A DNA stretch of 64,000 bases from Motilimonas pumila (GTDB lineage: Bacteria; Pseudomonadota; Gammaproteobacteria; Enterobacterales; CBDFNC01), in NCBI RefSeq assembly GCF_003596335.1, contig NZ_QZCH01000001.1, positions 186,001 through 250,000 on the forward strand, given 5' to 3'. Shown here in pieces: positions 55,911-64,000 of the stretch (its first letter is position 1; each line of letters begins with the position of its first letter). A program made the position numbers and the translations under genes. The notes under the pieces were generated by a model. The model saw nothing but the letters and a program-made list of their open reading frames with translations. It was not told where the DNA came from and searched no databases.

Positions 55911-56819
55911 TTATTGACGGTAATTTAATAATGCCGCGCCGCGCACTCCGCCGGCGCCACCAAACTGTGCTTTACTGATTTTAGGCAATTGCACGTTTGG
56001 AATAAGTTTCGCGGGTAATCGCTTTGGCAATTCGCTATAAATATCTTCAAATGCTGCTAATCCCCCACCAAAAACGATGGCTTCTGGATCAAGCACCATA
56101 ATAGATGTCGACAAACCCGCTGCTAATACTTCTAAATAAATATCTACAGCTTTAAGGGCTACGTCATCTTTTTCACGATACAGCGCAAGGATTTCAGGGC
56201 CCTTTTTAGGCTCATCGGCAAAATGGTTGTAAATATTTGCTAATCCAGTGCCTGAAGAATACGTTTCCAGTGACCCTTTATGACCAAGGCCTGAAACAAA
56301 TAAAGGAAGATCAGGGTACTTCTCAGTCATCGTAGCAGGAATACAGTAATGACCTATTTCACCGGCAAAAAAGTTCAACCCAGAAACCACATTACCATTA
56401 ACGAATAACGCGCCACCAACCCCGGTGCCCAAGGTTACGCCTAATACATTCGAGCAACCATCAGCCGCGCCGCCGTAACATTCAGAGATCAAAAAACAGT
56501 TTGCATCATTTTGAATCGCTACGCGGCGATCAATCAACTGCTCCAAATCTTTTTGCAGCGGTTTACCGTTCATGCCGGGTAAATTTGCACAAATTAAAGT
56601 GTCATCTTTGGGGTTAATCGCCCCTGGGAAGCCAATGCCTACCATGCCGCGGCAACCAAACTCTTCATCTGCCTTAAGCACAGTGTCGGTAAATATCTTT
56701 AAAAATGCTTGATAATCGTCAGCAGGAGTTTCCACGCGCTGGTTTGCCAGCAGGTTAAGCTTCTGATCATAGACAGAGAATTCAATTTTCGTTCCGCCTA
56801 GGTCAAATCCGTACAACAT
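55911..56819 (-). CDS. nagK: NagK-type N-acetyl-D-glucosamine kinase lacking the zinc cysteines
   Basis: A 302-residue ROK-family kinase. It shares with E. coli NagK the phosphate loop YGFDLGGTKIEFSVYD, RFGC-like DEEFGCRGMVGIGFPG, the catalytic Asp in AIQNDANCFLISE, GVTLGTGVGGALFVNG, GEIGHYCIP and the end FGGAGGVRGAALLNY. The known ROK zinc motif CGCGxxGCxE appears here as SGLGHKGSLE near residue 170: all three Cys are changed while the His of GEIGH is kept. The enzyme probably still phosphorylates GlcNAc from chitin breakdown, but a changed sugar range is possible. AGGAGT ribosome site present. Divergent from the CBP gene. Confidence 0.8.
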   Translation of the reverse strand: MLYGFDLGGTKIEFSVYDQKLNLLANQRVETPADDYQAFLKIFTDTVLKADEEFGCRGMVGIGFPGAINPKDDTLICANLPGMNGKPLQKDLEQLIDRRVAIQNDANCFLISECYGGAADGCSNVLGVTLGTGVGGALFVNGNVVSGLNFFAGEIGHYCIPATMTEKYPDLPLFVSGLGHKGSLETYSSGTGLANIYNHFADEPKKGPEILALYREKDDVALKAVDIYLEVLAAGLSTSIMVLDPEAIVFGGGLAAFEDIYSELPKRLPAKLIPNVQLPKISKAQFGGAGGVRGAALLNYRQ

Positions 56820-57249
56820 ATATCACTCCTGGTTGATTCTAATTTTTTATTGCAAAAGGTCAGCAGCCACAAGGAAACTGCTTCCATAGGGCAATCAAAC
56901 TGCGCATATTGTATTGATTTACGGCTAAAATAAAAGTGACCTATTTCTAGCTTAAGTCGAAAAATATAGTACGCGCTGGCAATTATGTTGTATTTTTACT
57001 AATGTTTTATTTGATATAAATCTATTTTGCTCAATTCAAAGCATGAAATCCCTAAATTTGTTAGAAATAAACCTACCAAGCAAGGCGTTCCCCCTCCCAA
57101 TGCTTGCTCACACCGCTATAAAAGCAAGTAGCGCTTCTCGTTGATACATCACATTTCCGATTAAAAAAGACTGATTTTTTTTTAACCACCCCAAGTTATT
57201 CTTTCTTAGTGACTTTCACTAAACAAAAACACTATCTCAGTGAAGATGT

Positions 57250-57324
57250 ATGGATATGCTTAACTGGCTTGTCAAATTCTCTTACGACAAAAGTCTGGTT
57301 CATTATTATTTGATTTACTATTAA
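57250..57324 (+). CDS. Possible 24-residue leader peptide before the oligosaccharide-binding protein
   Basis: An open frame beginning MDMLNWLVKFSYDKS, with a weak GAAG ribosome site, ending 37 bp before a terminator-type hairpin. It is the only coding-like content in the 630-bp nagK-CBP gap apart from that hairpin. Coding is not proven; the frame could be chance. Confidence 0.25.
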   Translation: MDMLNWLVKFSYDKSLVHYYLIYY

Positions 57325-57361
57325 ATAAAGGCCTGTAAAATAAGAGAAATAAAAAATTAAT

Positions 57362-57386
57362 AAAGCCACCCTCACAGGTGGCTTTT
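57362..57386 (+). terminator. Terminator-type hairpin in the leader of the oligosaccharide-binding protein gene
   Basis: Stem AAAGCCACC / GGTGGCTTT (9 bp) with a 6-nt loop followed by TTC, 57-63 bp before the downstream start. No gene on the plus strand ends here, so it terminates a leader or a small RNA, or attenuates the downstream gene. Confidence 0.7.
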
Positions 57387-57448
57387 CTATGCAGCAATAT
57401 TGAGCCTGTGTAAAATTGATACCGTTAACGCTATTACAAGGAATGAAA

Positions 57449-59143
57449 GTGTTTAAGAAGTTGTTTAATGCAAGCCTCGCAATAGTGCTTGCCTGCAGTG
57501 CTTTACTGCCACAAGTAGCGGTCGCCAATGCGACTTCGCTGACCATAGTTTCGGAGCTGCGCCCCGCTTGGAAGCGTAATTTTAACCCATTTAACTCTTC
57601 CCACCGACTGCCGACTACAATGCAGTTTATATACGAGCCATTGATCGTATTTAACGAGCTGCAAGGCGGGAAGCCGGTTTACCGCCTAGCCACTGATCAT
57701 TGGTTTTCAAAGGATCTGAAAACACTGACCTTTGTGATTAGAGAAAATGTAACTTGGTCTGATGGCGAACCTTTCACTGCAGATGATGTTATTTTTTCAA
57801 TGCGACTTGCAATGCGCAATAAAGCATTGGACGTTCGAGGTATCGCTGAAGACATCGAGAGTGTAAGTCGTGTTGGGCGTCACAAGGTCGAAATTAAGCT
57901 GAACAAGGTAGATGCAGGTTTAGATATTCGTATCGTGCGTGCGCCCATCGTCCCTAAGCATATTTTCTCTAAGATAAAGCCCGAAGATATACCTTCATTT
58001 GATAATCCGCACCCAGTGGGTACAGGCCCTTTTACGGAAGTGACCATGTTTAACTGGTCTGTTTACGTTCAGTGTCGCAACCCTTATTACTATGACAACA
58101 AAGAGTTAGACATAGATTGCTTAAAGAGCCCGGTAGTTAACAACAACGCCGAATTGCTCAAAGCCGCCATTAAAGGTCGCTTAGATTGGACTTCATCGTT
58201 TATTCCTGATATCGAAGACGTCTTGCTAAGCAAAAACCAAAGCACAAAATACTGGTTTCCTGCAGCCGGTACTGCTTCATTCATGGTGAACTTTAAAACC
58301 CCTAATGCTAACAACCGTAAAGCGTTTAATAACATTAACTTTCGCCGCGCTTTCTCGATGGCAATTGATCGTGAGCGAGTCGTGCAAGAAGCTGGCTCAG
58401 GTTACTGGTCGGTCAACCGTTACCCAAGTGGTTTAGGGGATCAGTTTAAACCGTGGGCTAACGGTACAACCCAAAACTTTTATAAAAAGTACAATACTTA
58501 TGACATCACTGGGGCAAAGCTGCTACTAGCAGAAGCCGGCTTTCGGGATTTTGATGGCGACGGATTTGTAGAAAACCCAGACGGCAGCGCTATTAAGTTT
58601 GATATTTTGGTACCAAACGGTTGGTCTGACCACGTAGCCGCAACCGAAATTGGTATTGAAGGCCTTCGCAGCATTGGTATCAATGCCGGCATCGCACTGC
58701 CAGAGTTTGGTGAGCTGACTGACTTGGTGAAAGAAGCAGACTACGACGCCCAGTTTACTAACTACTTTGCCGGCGCGACGCCACATCATTATTATCACTC
58801 TGGCTTTCACTCAAGCCAAATGAATAAAGCCCGTTTTGCAGGTCACCATAACGTTGACCTCATGCTTGACAAACTGATTGACGCCTTTAACCGCACCACA
58901 GACCAGAACAAGCGCGAAGAAGTAATGCACCGTATTCAAGAGCGCATTGGTTCACAGCAAGTGATAATGCCGGTAATTAGCTCTAACTTTAATTACCAAT
59001 ATGATGACATTAGCTTCACAGGCTGGTTTAACGCAGAAAATCCGGGGGGTATTCCAGTTATTCACCCTGATATTCCAGAGCGTCTGTTACACGTACTGTC
59101 CTTAAAGCCGGTACCAAAAGAAGAGCAAAGCAAGAAAATCTAA
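57449..59143 (+). CDS. Periplasmic oligosaccharide-binding protein of the CBP (chitin oligosaccharide) type, SBP_bac_5 family
   Basis: A protein of about 564 residues of the extracellular solute-binding family 5. The signal peptide ends LPQVAVANA. Segments such as RNFNPFNSSHRLPTTMQFIYEPL, WTSSFIPDIEDVLLSK, KYWFPAAGTASFMVNFKTPN, NNINFRRAFSMAIDR and IPERLLHVLSLKPV agree with my memory of Vibrio CBP, the chitin-oligosaccharide binder that also controls the ChiS sensor. Cello-oligosaccharide binding is a possible alternative. An ATG at 57443 abuts AAGGA; the GTG at 57449 has a 6-nt spacer and is preferred. No transporter permease genes are adjacent. Confidence 0.8.
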   Translation: MFKKLFNASLAIVLACSALLPQVAVANATSLTIVSELRPAWKRNFNPFNSSHRLPTTMQFIYEPLIVFNELQGGKPVYRLATDHWFSKDLKTLTFVIRENVTWSDGEPFTADDVIFSMRLAMRNKALDVRGIAEDIESVSRVGRHKVEIKLNKVDAGLDIRIVRAPIVPKHIFSKIKPEDIPSFDNPHPVGTGPFTEVTMFNWSVYVQCRNPYYYDNKELDIDCLKSPVVNNNAELLKAAIKGRLDWTSSFIPDIEDVLLSKNQSTKYWFPAAGTASFMVNFKTPNANNRKAFNNINFRRAFSMAIDRERVVQEAGSGYWSVNRYPSGLGDQFKPWANGTTQNFYKKYNTYDITGAKLLLAEAGFRDFDGDGFVENPDGSAIKFDILVPNGWSDHVAATEIGIEGLRSIGINAGIALPEFGELTDLVKEADYDAQFTNYFAGATPHHYYHSGFHSSQMNKARFAGHHNVDLMLDKLIDAFNRTTDQNKREEVMHRIQERIGSQQVIMPVISSNFNYQYDDISFTGWFNAENPGGIPVIHPDIPERLLHVLSLKPVPKEEQSKKI

Positions 59144-59163
59144 TTGAGTTTGCGATAAGACAT

Positions 59164-59194
59164 AAAAGCTGAGCGTATAGCTCAGCTTTTTTTT
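59164..59194 (+). terminator. Terminator of the oligosaccharide-binding protein gene
   Basis: Stem AAAAGCTGAGC / GCTCAGCTTTT (11 bp) with a 5-nt loop and T-run of eight, 20 bp after the stop. Confidence 0.9.
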
Positions 59195-59346
59195 GCTTTA
59201 AATTCTTCCTGCTTGCTCTTCTGTTGGTGTGTGGCTGTGGGCTATCGCAGCGATGTAGGCATCCTAGGAAGGTGTGGATTTACTTGCAGATTAAGCAGCA
59301 GCACTCATTAAACAATGGTTGTGGTTAAAAAACATCCAGACATAAA

Positions 59347-59372
59347 AAAAGCCACTGTCAGCAGTGGCTTTT
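59347..59372 (-). terminator. Terminator of dnaKJ
   Basis: Stem AAAAGCCACTG / CAGTGGCTTTT with a 4-nt loop and T-run on the minus strand, 19 bp after dnaJ. The rest of 59195-59346 shows no gene. Confidence 0.85.
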
Positions 59373-59391
59373 AACTTGATGAATATAAACG

Positions 59392-60525
59392 TTACTTAGT
59401 CAGGTCATCAAAGAACTTTTTCACGCCGTCGAAGAAACCTTCTTCTTTTGGCTTGTGTTTGTTACCCTTCGAGCCTTGCATGGTTTCATTAAACTCTTTC
59501 AGTAAGCTCTTTTGCTTGTCAGACAGCTTGATCGGCGTTTCAACGTAAACTTTACATACCAAGTCACCCACGGCACCACCACGCACAGACTTAACACCTT
59601 TACCGCGCATGCGGAACATGCGGCCAGTTTGCGTTTCTTCTGGTATCTTGAGCTTCACCCGACCGTCCAAAGTAGGCACTTCAATTTCACCGCCTAGAGC
59701 TGCTTCAACAAAACCGATTGGCACTTCACAATATAAGTTACTGCCATCACGAACAAAGATATCATGTTCTTTAACATGTACTTGTACGTATAGGTCACCG
59801 GCTTGCGCGCCACTGTCACCCGCTTCACCTTCGCCAGACAAACGAATACGATCGCCCGTATCTACGCCAGCTGGGATTTTAACGGATAACGTCTTGGTCT
59901 TCTCGTAACGACCTTCACCGTGACACTTGCTACAAGGGTCTTTAATCACTTTGCCTTTACCGCGACAGGTAGGACAAGCTTGCTGCACTGCGAAGAAACC
60001 TTGGCGCATTTGCACTTGGCCTTGACCATGACAAGTACCACAAGTGGTTGCTTTAGTGCCAGGTTTAGCGCCTGAGCCATTACACTGTTCACAGTGCACT
60101 AACGCGGGAATTTTAATTTCTTTAGAAATACCTTTAACCGCTTCTTCAAGGGTTAATTCCATGTTGTAACGTAAGTCTGCTCCACGTTGCGGGCGCTGAG
60201 CACCACCACCGCGACGACCACCGCCACCAAAGATATCACCAAAGACATCACCAAAGATGTCACCGAAATCTTGTGCGCCACCATGGCCACCACGATTTGG
60301 ATCAACACCTGCATGTCCGAATTGATCGTACGCGGCTTTTTTCTGAGCATCACTCAGTACTTCGTAAGCTTCTTTAACTTCTTTAAACTTGTCTTCCGAA
60401 TCTTTATCACCTTTTGTACGGTCAGGGTGATACTTCATCGCTAGACGTTTATAAGCTTTTTTAATTTCACGCTCGCCGGCATCTTTGCCTAGGCCCAGTA
60501 CTTCATAATAATCGCGTTTAGACAT
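59392..60525 (-). CDS. dnaJ: Chaperone DnaJ
   Basis: DnaJ delivers unfolded proteins to DnaK and stimulates its ATPase. The 377-residue protein has the J domain ([11 protein letters not shown] near residues 29-39 with HPD), a Gly/Phe-rich stretch, four zinc CxxCxGxG repeats ([32 protein letters not shown]) and the C-terminal substrate-binding domains. It is downstream of dnaK with an 84-bp gap that holds a hairpin. Confidence 0.97.
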   Translation of the reverse strand: MSKRDYYEVLGLGKDAGEREIKKAYKRLAMKYHPDRTKGDKDSEDKFKEVKEAYEVLSDAQKKAAYDQFGHAGVDPNRGGHGGAQDFGDIFGDVFGDIFGGGGRRGGGAQRPQRGADLRYNMELTLEEAVKGISKEIKIPALVHCEQCNGSGAKPGTKATTCGTCHGQGQVQMRQGFFAVQQACPTCRGKGKVIKDPCSKCHGEGRYEKTKTLSVKIPAGVDTGDRIRLSGEGEAGDSGAQAGDLYVQVHVKEHDIFVRDGSNLYCEVPIGFVEAALGGEIEVPTLDGRVKLKIPEETQTGRMFRMRGKGVKSVRGGAVGDLVCKVYVETPIKLSDKQKSLLKEFNETMQGSKGNKHKPKEEGFFDGVKKFFDDLTK

Positions 60526-60555
60526 GATTTTTTCTACTTCCTAGATAAACACATA

Positions 60556-60579
60556 CGGGCGAAGGTTTCCCTTCGCCCG
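60556..60579 (-). other. Intercistronic hairpin between dnaK and dnaJ
   Basis: Perfect 10-bp arms CGGGCGAAGG / CCTTCGCCCG with a GAAA tetraloop on the minus strand. There is no T-run, so it is more likely an mRNA-stability or processing element than a full terminator. Confidence 0.6.
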
Positions 60580-60609
60580 CCATAATCAGTTTGAGTGACG
60601 CCTAACTAA

Positions 60610-62538
60610 TTATTTTTTGTCGTCTTTGACTTCTTCGAACTCAGCGTCAACAACGTCGTCGTCTGCAGCTTGTTGCTGCTGCGCACCTGCGTCAGCGCCC
60701 GGCGCCCCCTGTTGGGCTTGCGCTTGTTGCTGAGCAATTTCCATCAGCTTTTGAGACGCTTCCATCAGTGCTTGAGATTTTGCATCAATGGCTTCTTTGT
60801 CTTCGCCTTTAGTTGCTTCTTCAAGCTCTTTTACTGCCGCTTCGATTTTTTCTTTGTCTTCAGCTGGTAGCGCGTCGCCTGCTTCTTCAACTTGCTTACG
60901 TGTACCATGTACCAAAGCATCGCCTTGGTTACGCGCTTGAACAAGTTCTTCGAACTTCTTATCAGACTCAGCATTTGCTTCCGCTTCTGCTACCATCTTG
61001 TTGATTTCATCATCAGATAGACCTGAGCTTGCCTGAATCGTAATCTTCTGTTCTTTACCTGTGTCTTTATCTTTAGCAGACACGTGCAAGATACCGTCAG
61101 CATCAAGGTCAAAAGTCACTTCGATTTGTGGCACACCGCGTTGCGCTGGACGAATACCTTCTAGGTTAAATTGACCCAGAGATTTGTTGTCTGCAGCACG
61201 TTTACGCTCACCTTGAATAACATGAACCGTTACCGCACTTTGGTTGTCGTCAGCAGTAGAGAACACTTGTGAGCCCTTCGTTGGGATAGTGGTGTTCTTT
61301 TCAACTACCGGCGTCATCACGCCACCCATAGTTTCGATACCCAGAGACAGAGGTGTAACGTCTAATAGCAATACGTCAGTCTTGTCACCTGATAATACGC
61401 CACCTTGGATAGCCGCGCCCATAGCAACCGCTTCATCAGGGTTAACGTCTTTACGAGCTTCTTTACCAAAGAACTCGGCCACTTTAGTCTGCACAAGTGG
61501 CATACGCGTTTGGCCACCCACCAAGATAACGTCATTTACGTCGTTAACCGATAGATCAGCGTCTTGTAGTGCAATGCGTAATGGTTCAAGAGTTGCTTCA
61601 ACCATGTCTTCAACCAATGACTCTAACTTAGCACGAGTTAGCTTGATGTTTAGGTGCTTAGGACCTGTTGCATCAGCTGTGATGTAAGGCAGGTTTACAT
61701 CTGTTTGTTGCGCAGAAGATAGCTCAATTTTTGCTTTTTCAGCCGCTTCTTTTAAACGCTGCATCGCCAGTGGATCTGTTGTTAAGTCAAAGCTTTGTTC
61801 TTTCTTGAACTCGTCAACCAAGTAGTTGATAACACGGTTATCGAAGTCTTCACCACCTAAGTGAGTGTCACCGTTAGTCGCTAGTACTTCAAACGTCTTC
61901 TCGCCGTCTACTTCATCAATTTCGATGATAGAAATATCAAATGTACCGCCACCTAAGTCATAAACGGCAACAACATTGTCACCTTTTACGCTGTTCACAC
62001 CGTATGCAAATGCTGCGGCTGTTGGCTCATTGATGATACGTTTTACGTCTAAACCAGCAATACGACCAGCATCTTTTGTTGCTTGGCGCTGAGAGTCATT
62101 GAAGTACGCAGGCACTGTGATAACGGCTTCAGTGATAGTTTCACCGAGGTAATCTTCCGCCGTTTTCTTCATTTTCTTAAGTACTTCTGCAGACACTTGT
62201 GGCGGAGCCATTTTCTTGTCTTTAGCACTTACCCAAGCATCACCGTTGTCAGCTTTAACGATTTTGAATGGCATGATTTTGATATCACGCTGAACTTCTT
62301 CATCTTCAAAACGACGACCGATTAGACGCTTGATTGCAAAAAGCGTATTTTCAGGGTTAGTAACAGACTGACGTTTAGCAGGTTGACCAACTAACGTTTC
62401 ACCATCATCCGCGTAAGCGATGATAGAAGGTGTTGTACGATGACCTTCAGCATTCTCGATAACTTTAGCTGAATCGCCATCTAAGATAGCAACACAAGAG
62501 TTAGTAGTACCTAAGTCAATACCTATGATTTTACCCAT
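60610..62538 (-). CDS. dnaK: Chaperone DnaK (Hsp70)
   Basis: DnaK is the main Hsp70, using ATP to hold and release unfolded segments. The 642-residue product starts at 62538 ([21 protein letters not shown]) after GGAGAAAG; the frame stays open 18 codons earlier. It has the ATPase signature [16 protein letters not shown] near residue 194, [14 protein letters not shown] near 338, the substrate-binding domain, and a Gln/Ala-rich lid ending EEVKDDKK. It is controlled by a sigma32 promoter at 62621-62650. Confidence 0.97.
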   Translation of the reverse strand: MGKIIGIDLGTTNSCVAILDGDSAKVIENAEGHRTTPSIIAYADDGETLVGQPAKRQSVTNPENTLFAIKRLIGRRFEDEEVQRDIKIMPFKIVKADNGDAWVSAKDKKMAPPQVSAEVLKKMKKTAEDYLGETITEAVITVPAYFNDSQRQATKDAGRIAGLDVKRIINEPTAAAFAYGVNSVKGDNVVAVYDLGGGTFDISIIEIDEVDGEKTFEVLATNGDTHLGGEDFDNRVINYLVDEFKKEQSFDLTTDPLAMQRLKEAAEKAKIELSSAQQTDVNLPYITADATGPKHLNIKLTRAKLESLVEDMVEATLEPLRIALQDADLSVNDVNDVILVGGQTRMPLVQTKVAEFFGKEARKDVNPDEAVAMGAAIQGGVLSGDKTDVLLLDVTPLSLGIETMGGVMTPVVEKNTTIPTKGSQVFSTADDNQSAVTVHVIQGERKRAADNKSLGQFNLEGIRPAQRGVPQIEVTFDLDADGILHVSAKDKDTGKEQKITIQASSGLSDDEINKMVAEAEANAESDKKFEELVQARNQGDALVHGTRKQVEEAGDALPAEDKEKIEAAVKELEEATKGEDKEAIDAKSQALMEASQKLMEIAQQQAQAQQGAPGADAGAQQQQAADDDVVDAEFEEVKDDKK

Positions 62539-62620
62539 TTGGCTTTCTCCAAAATTGATTCTTTTATTTACCTTGGACAAACATTGAGGCATTTTTGATG
62601 CCGTTGTCCGTCTATGCTTC

Positions 62621-62650
62621 TTATATGGGGCTTAGAAATAAGGCTTCAAG
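62621..62650 (-). promoter_or_regulatory. Sigma32 heat-shock promoter of dnaK
   Basis: Minus strand CTTGAA (62645-62650), 14-bp spacer, CCCCATATAA (62621-62630). This matches the sigma32 consensus CTTGAA-N14-CCCCATnT at nearly every position, about 80 bp before the dnaK start. Confidence 0.88.
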
Positions 62651-62810
62651 GGTAAAAAATAAAAAAGTTTCATTTTTTATTGCATCTCGGTGACGAAGAT
62701 GCTCAAGATCGAAATGAGAATTAACTACACAAATGAAATTGCAGTGAGCAATATTGAGCCTCGAACTGCCGCCCACTTGATGTGGCTGCAAGCAGTTTTG
62801 GTTTACCCAC

Positions 62811-62839
62811 AAAAAAGCCCGCTATGAACAAGCGGGCTT
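62811..62839 (-). terminator. Terminator of grpE
   Basis: Stem AAGCCCGCT / AGCGGGCTT (9 bp) with a 7-nt loop, T-run of six on the minus strand, 40 bp after grpE and before the dnaK promoter. So grpE and dnaKJ are separate units. Confidence 0.85.
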
Positions 62840-62879
62840 AAGGCATTTTTTCGCACTCGTGCTACGCGAAGCGCGAAAA

Positions 62880-63494
62880 TTAAGCTTTGGTGTCTACAGC
62901 AGGTTCTGCGCTCGCTTTCGATACCATTACCATTGCTGGGCGAATCACACGTCCATTAAGTTCGTAGCCTTTTTGCATAACAGCAATAACAGTGTTAGCC
63001 GGTACGCCCGGCACTTCTTGCATGCTCATTGCTTGATGCTTATCAGGATCAAAGCTTTCATCTTTTGGATCAATAGCAAGTACGCCAAATTTTTCTACCG
63101 AGCTCAGCATGGATTTTAGCGTTAACTCTACGCCTTCAATCATTGGCTTCAGAGCTTCATCTTCTCTATCTGCGTGGCTAAGAGCTAATTCCATATTATC
63201 AATAACCGGTAATAACTCAGCGGCGAACTTATCCAATGCAAACTTGTGCGCTTTCTCTACGTCTTGGGCACTGCGACGGCGCATATTGTCTATTTCAGCG
63301 GCAGCACGTACTACAGAGTCTTTTTGATCTGCAATTTTATCTTCTGCTGCAGCTAACTTAGCTTCCAGCTCAGCAATACGGCTTGCTTCTTCAGAAACAA
63401 TCTCACCTTCCACCGCTTGCGCTTCAACTTCTTGCTCTACGGCTTCATTTACCGCTTGCTCATCAGGCGCGATATCTTTTTGTTCGCTGCTCAT
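62880..63494 (-). CDS. grpE: Nucleotide exchange factor GrpE
   Basis: GrpE releases ADP from DnaK. The 204-residue product starts at 63494 after GGAG. It has an acidic N-terminal tail, a long coiled coil (about residues 40-90), [20 protein letters not shown] and the C-terminal beta domain ending [19 protein letters not shown] sigma32 promoter precedes it. It is divergent from nadK, as in enterobacteria. Confidence 0.97.
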   Translation of the reverse strand: MSSEQKDIAPDEQAVNEAVEQEVEAQAVEGEIVSEEASRIAELEAKLAAAEDKIADQKDSVVRAAAEIDNMRRRSAQDVEKAHKFALDKFAAELLPVIDNMELALSHADREDEALKPMIEGVELTLKSMLSSVEKFGVLAIDPKDESFDPDKHQAMSMQEVPGVPANTVIAVMQKGYELNGRVIRPAMVMVSKASAEPAVDTKA

Positions 63495-63534
63495 GTTTAC
63501 TCCAATTATTCGTTTAACTAACAATTCATCTGCC

Positions 63535-63564
63535 TATTATGGGGATCACAGAGTCAGATTCAAC
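63535..63564 (-). promoter_or_regulatory. Sigma32 heat-shock promoter of grpE
   Basis: Minus strand GTTGAA (63559-63564), 14-bp spacer, CCCCATAATA (63535-63544). One mismatch in the -35 (G for C). It is about 40 bp before the grpE start. Confidence 0.8.
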
Positions 63565-63660
63565 CCGGCAAAGGAAAAGCTTTAATTGCAGTTATAATAA
63601 ATAGTTATAAAATGCCTAAAATACCGGCGAACTGTTTCGCTAAAACATAGAGTTATAAAT

Positions 63661-64000
63661 ATGAGCACAACCTTCTCGCGGATTGGACTAATTGGTAAGC
63701 CAGATCACTTAGGGGCGAACCAAACGCTCAAAGCTCTTTATCAATACCTCACGGCGCAAGATTACAGCGTAGTGATTGAGACTCAAGTGGCGCAAGAACT
63801 GGCGATTGCCGGTGCACGGGCGCAGCCTTTGGTCGAACTTGGCAGTCAAGTCGATTTGGTAATTGTGGTCGGTGGTGACGGTAATATGCTAGGAGCTGCA
63901 CGTGTATTGTCACGCTTTGACGTCGCCGTCATTGGCGTTAACCGCGGTAACTTAGGCTTTCTTACCGATTTAGACCCCGACTCTTTCGAACAACAACTGT
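63661..64000 (+). CDS. nadK: NAD kinase, N-terminal part
   Basis: The gene runs off the window after about 113 codons. NadK phosphorylates NAD to NADP. The fragment starts [20 protein letters not shown] and has the ATP/NAD-binding [14 protein letters not shown] near residue 74 and [16 protein letters not shown], both family hallmarks (GGDGN/T and NxGxLGFL). The divergent grpE neighbour fits the usual gene order. Confidence 0.95.
   Translation, partial: MSTTFSRIGLIGKPDHLGANQTLKALYQYLTAQDYSVVIETQVAQELAIAGARAQPLVELGSQVDLVIVVGGDGNMLGAARVLSRFDVAVIGVNRGNLGFLTDLDPDSFEQQL

Noticed and set aside
57232..57546. Minus-strand frame of 104 codons across the nagK-CBP gap
   Set aside because: It overlaps the signal peptide of the CBP-type gene and the terminator hairpin, and its sequence has no protein-like features.

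Overview
The window reads as chromosome of a marine gammaproteobacterium, most likely in the Alteromonadales and possibly near Agarivorans. That placement is inferred from gene content, not from a search. Supporting signs are Enterobacteria/Vibrio-type neighbour pairs (serB beside ytjB, ung beside grcA, thrLABC, carAB, grpE-dnaK-dnaJ), ArcA and FNR-type control, RdgC and SbcCD, and chitin-use genes (an AA10 LPMO, an N-acetylglucosamine kinase and a chitin-oligosaccharide-type binding protein). No rRNA, tRNA, insertion sequence, prophage, integron or CRISPR array was seen. Most of the window is ordinary core genome with accessory patches.

Layout. 1-4.7 kb: end of a Kef-type K+/H+ antiporter with its flavoprotein partner, a PfkB sugar kinase, a PhoD-like phosphatase and a GNAT enzyme. 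4.7-5.2 kb: a tandem array of a unit of about 117 bp that runs into the 3' end of a membrane-anchored protein gene. 6-13.8 kb: radA, a two-PilZ-domain protein, serB/ytjB, a hemerythrin protein, ung, and grcA with two FNR-type boxes. 13.9-19.5 kb: one gene for a secreted protein of about 1857 residues with some 18 Asp-rich calcium-loop repeats. 19.6-25.5 kb: tesB and the thr operon with a complete attenuator (leader peptide thrL, terminator, sigma70 promoter). 25.9-33.5 kb: a small outer-membrane barrel, arcA, pstS, a chemoreceptor and phoBR, with Pho boxes. 33.6-38.9 kb: sbcCD and rdgC. 39-45.5 kb: the most accessory part, with a MepA-like endopeptidase, a tight four-gene operon of unknown function (39991-43331), two unrecognised membrane-linked proteins and a GNAT enzyme. 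46-52 kb: greA, a small secreted or anchored protein, carAB, and an isolated 38-residue membrane protein. 52.7-59.1 kb: LPMO, fklB, cutC, nagK and the oligosaccharide-binding protein. 59.4-64 kb: dnaJ, dnaK and grpE with two clear sigma32 promoters, then the start of nadK.

How the parts may work together. The LPMO (extracellular cleavage), the periplasmic oligosaccharide binder and the NagK-type kinase look like three steps of chitin use, although the kinase lacks the zinc cysteines usual in its family. PhoBR, pstS and two matching Pho boxes form a phosphate-response set. FNR-like sites before grcA and arcA indicate redox control.

The strongest candidates for something undescribed are the four-gene operon at 39991-43331 (two adjacent membrane proteins sharing one N-terminal module), the giant repeat protein, the tandem repeat that became coding sequence, the zinc-less kinase, and the 38-residue membrane protein. 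All functions for these are inference.
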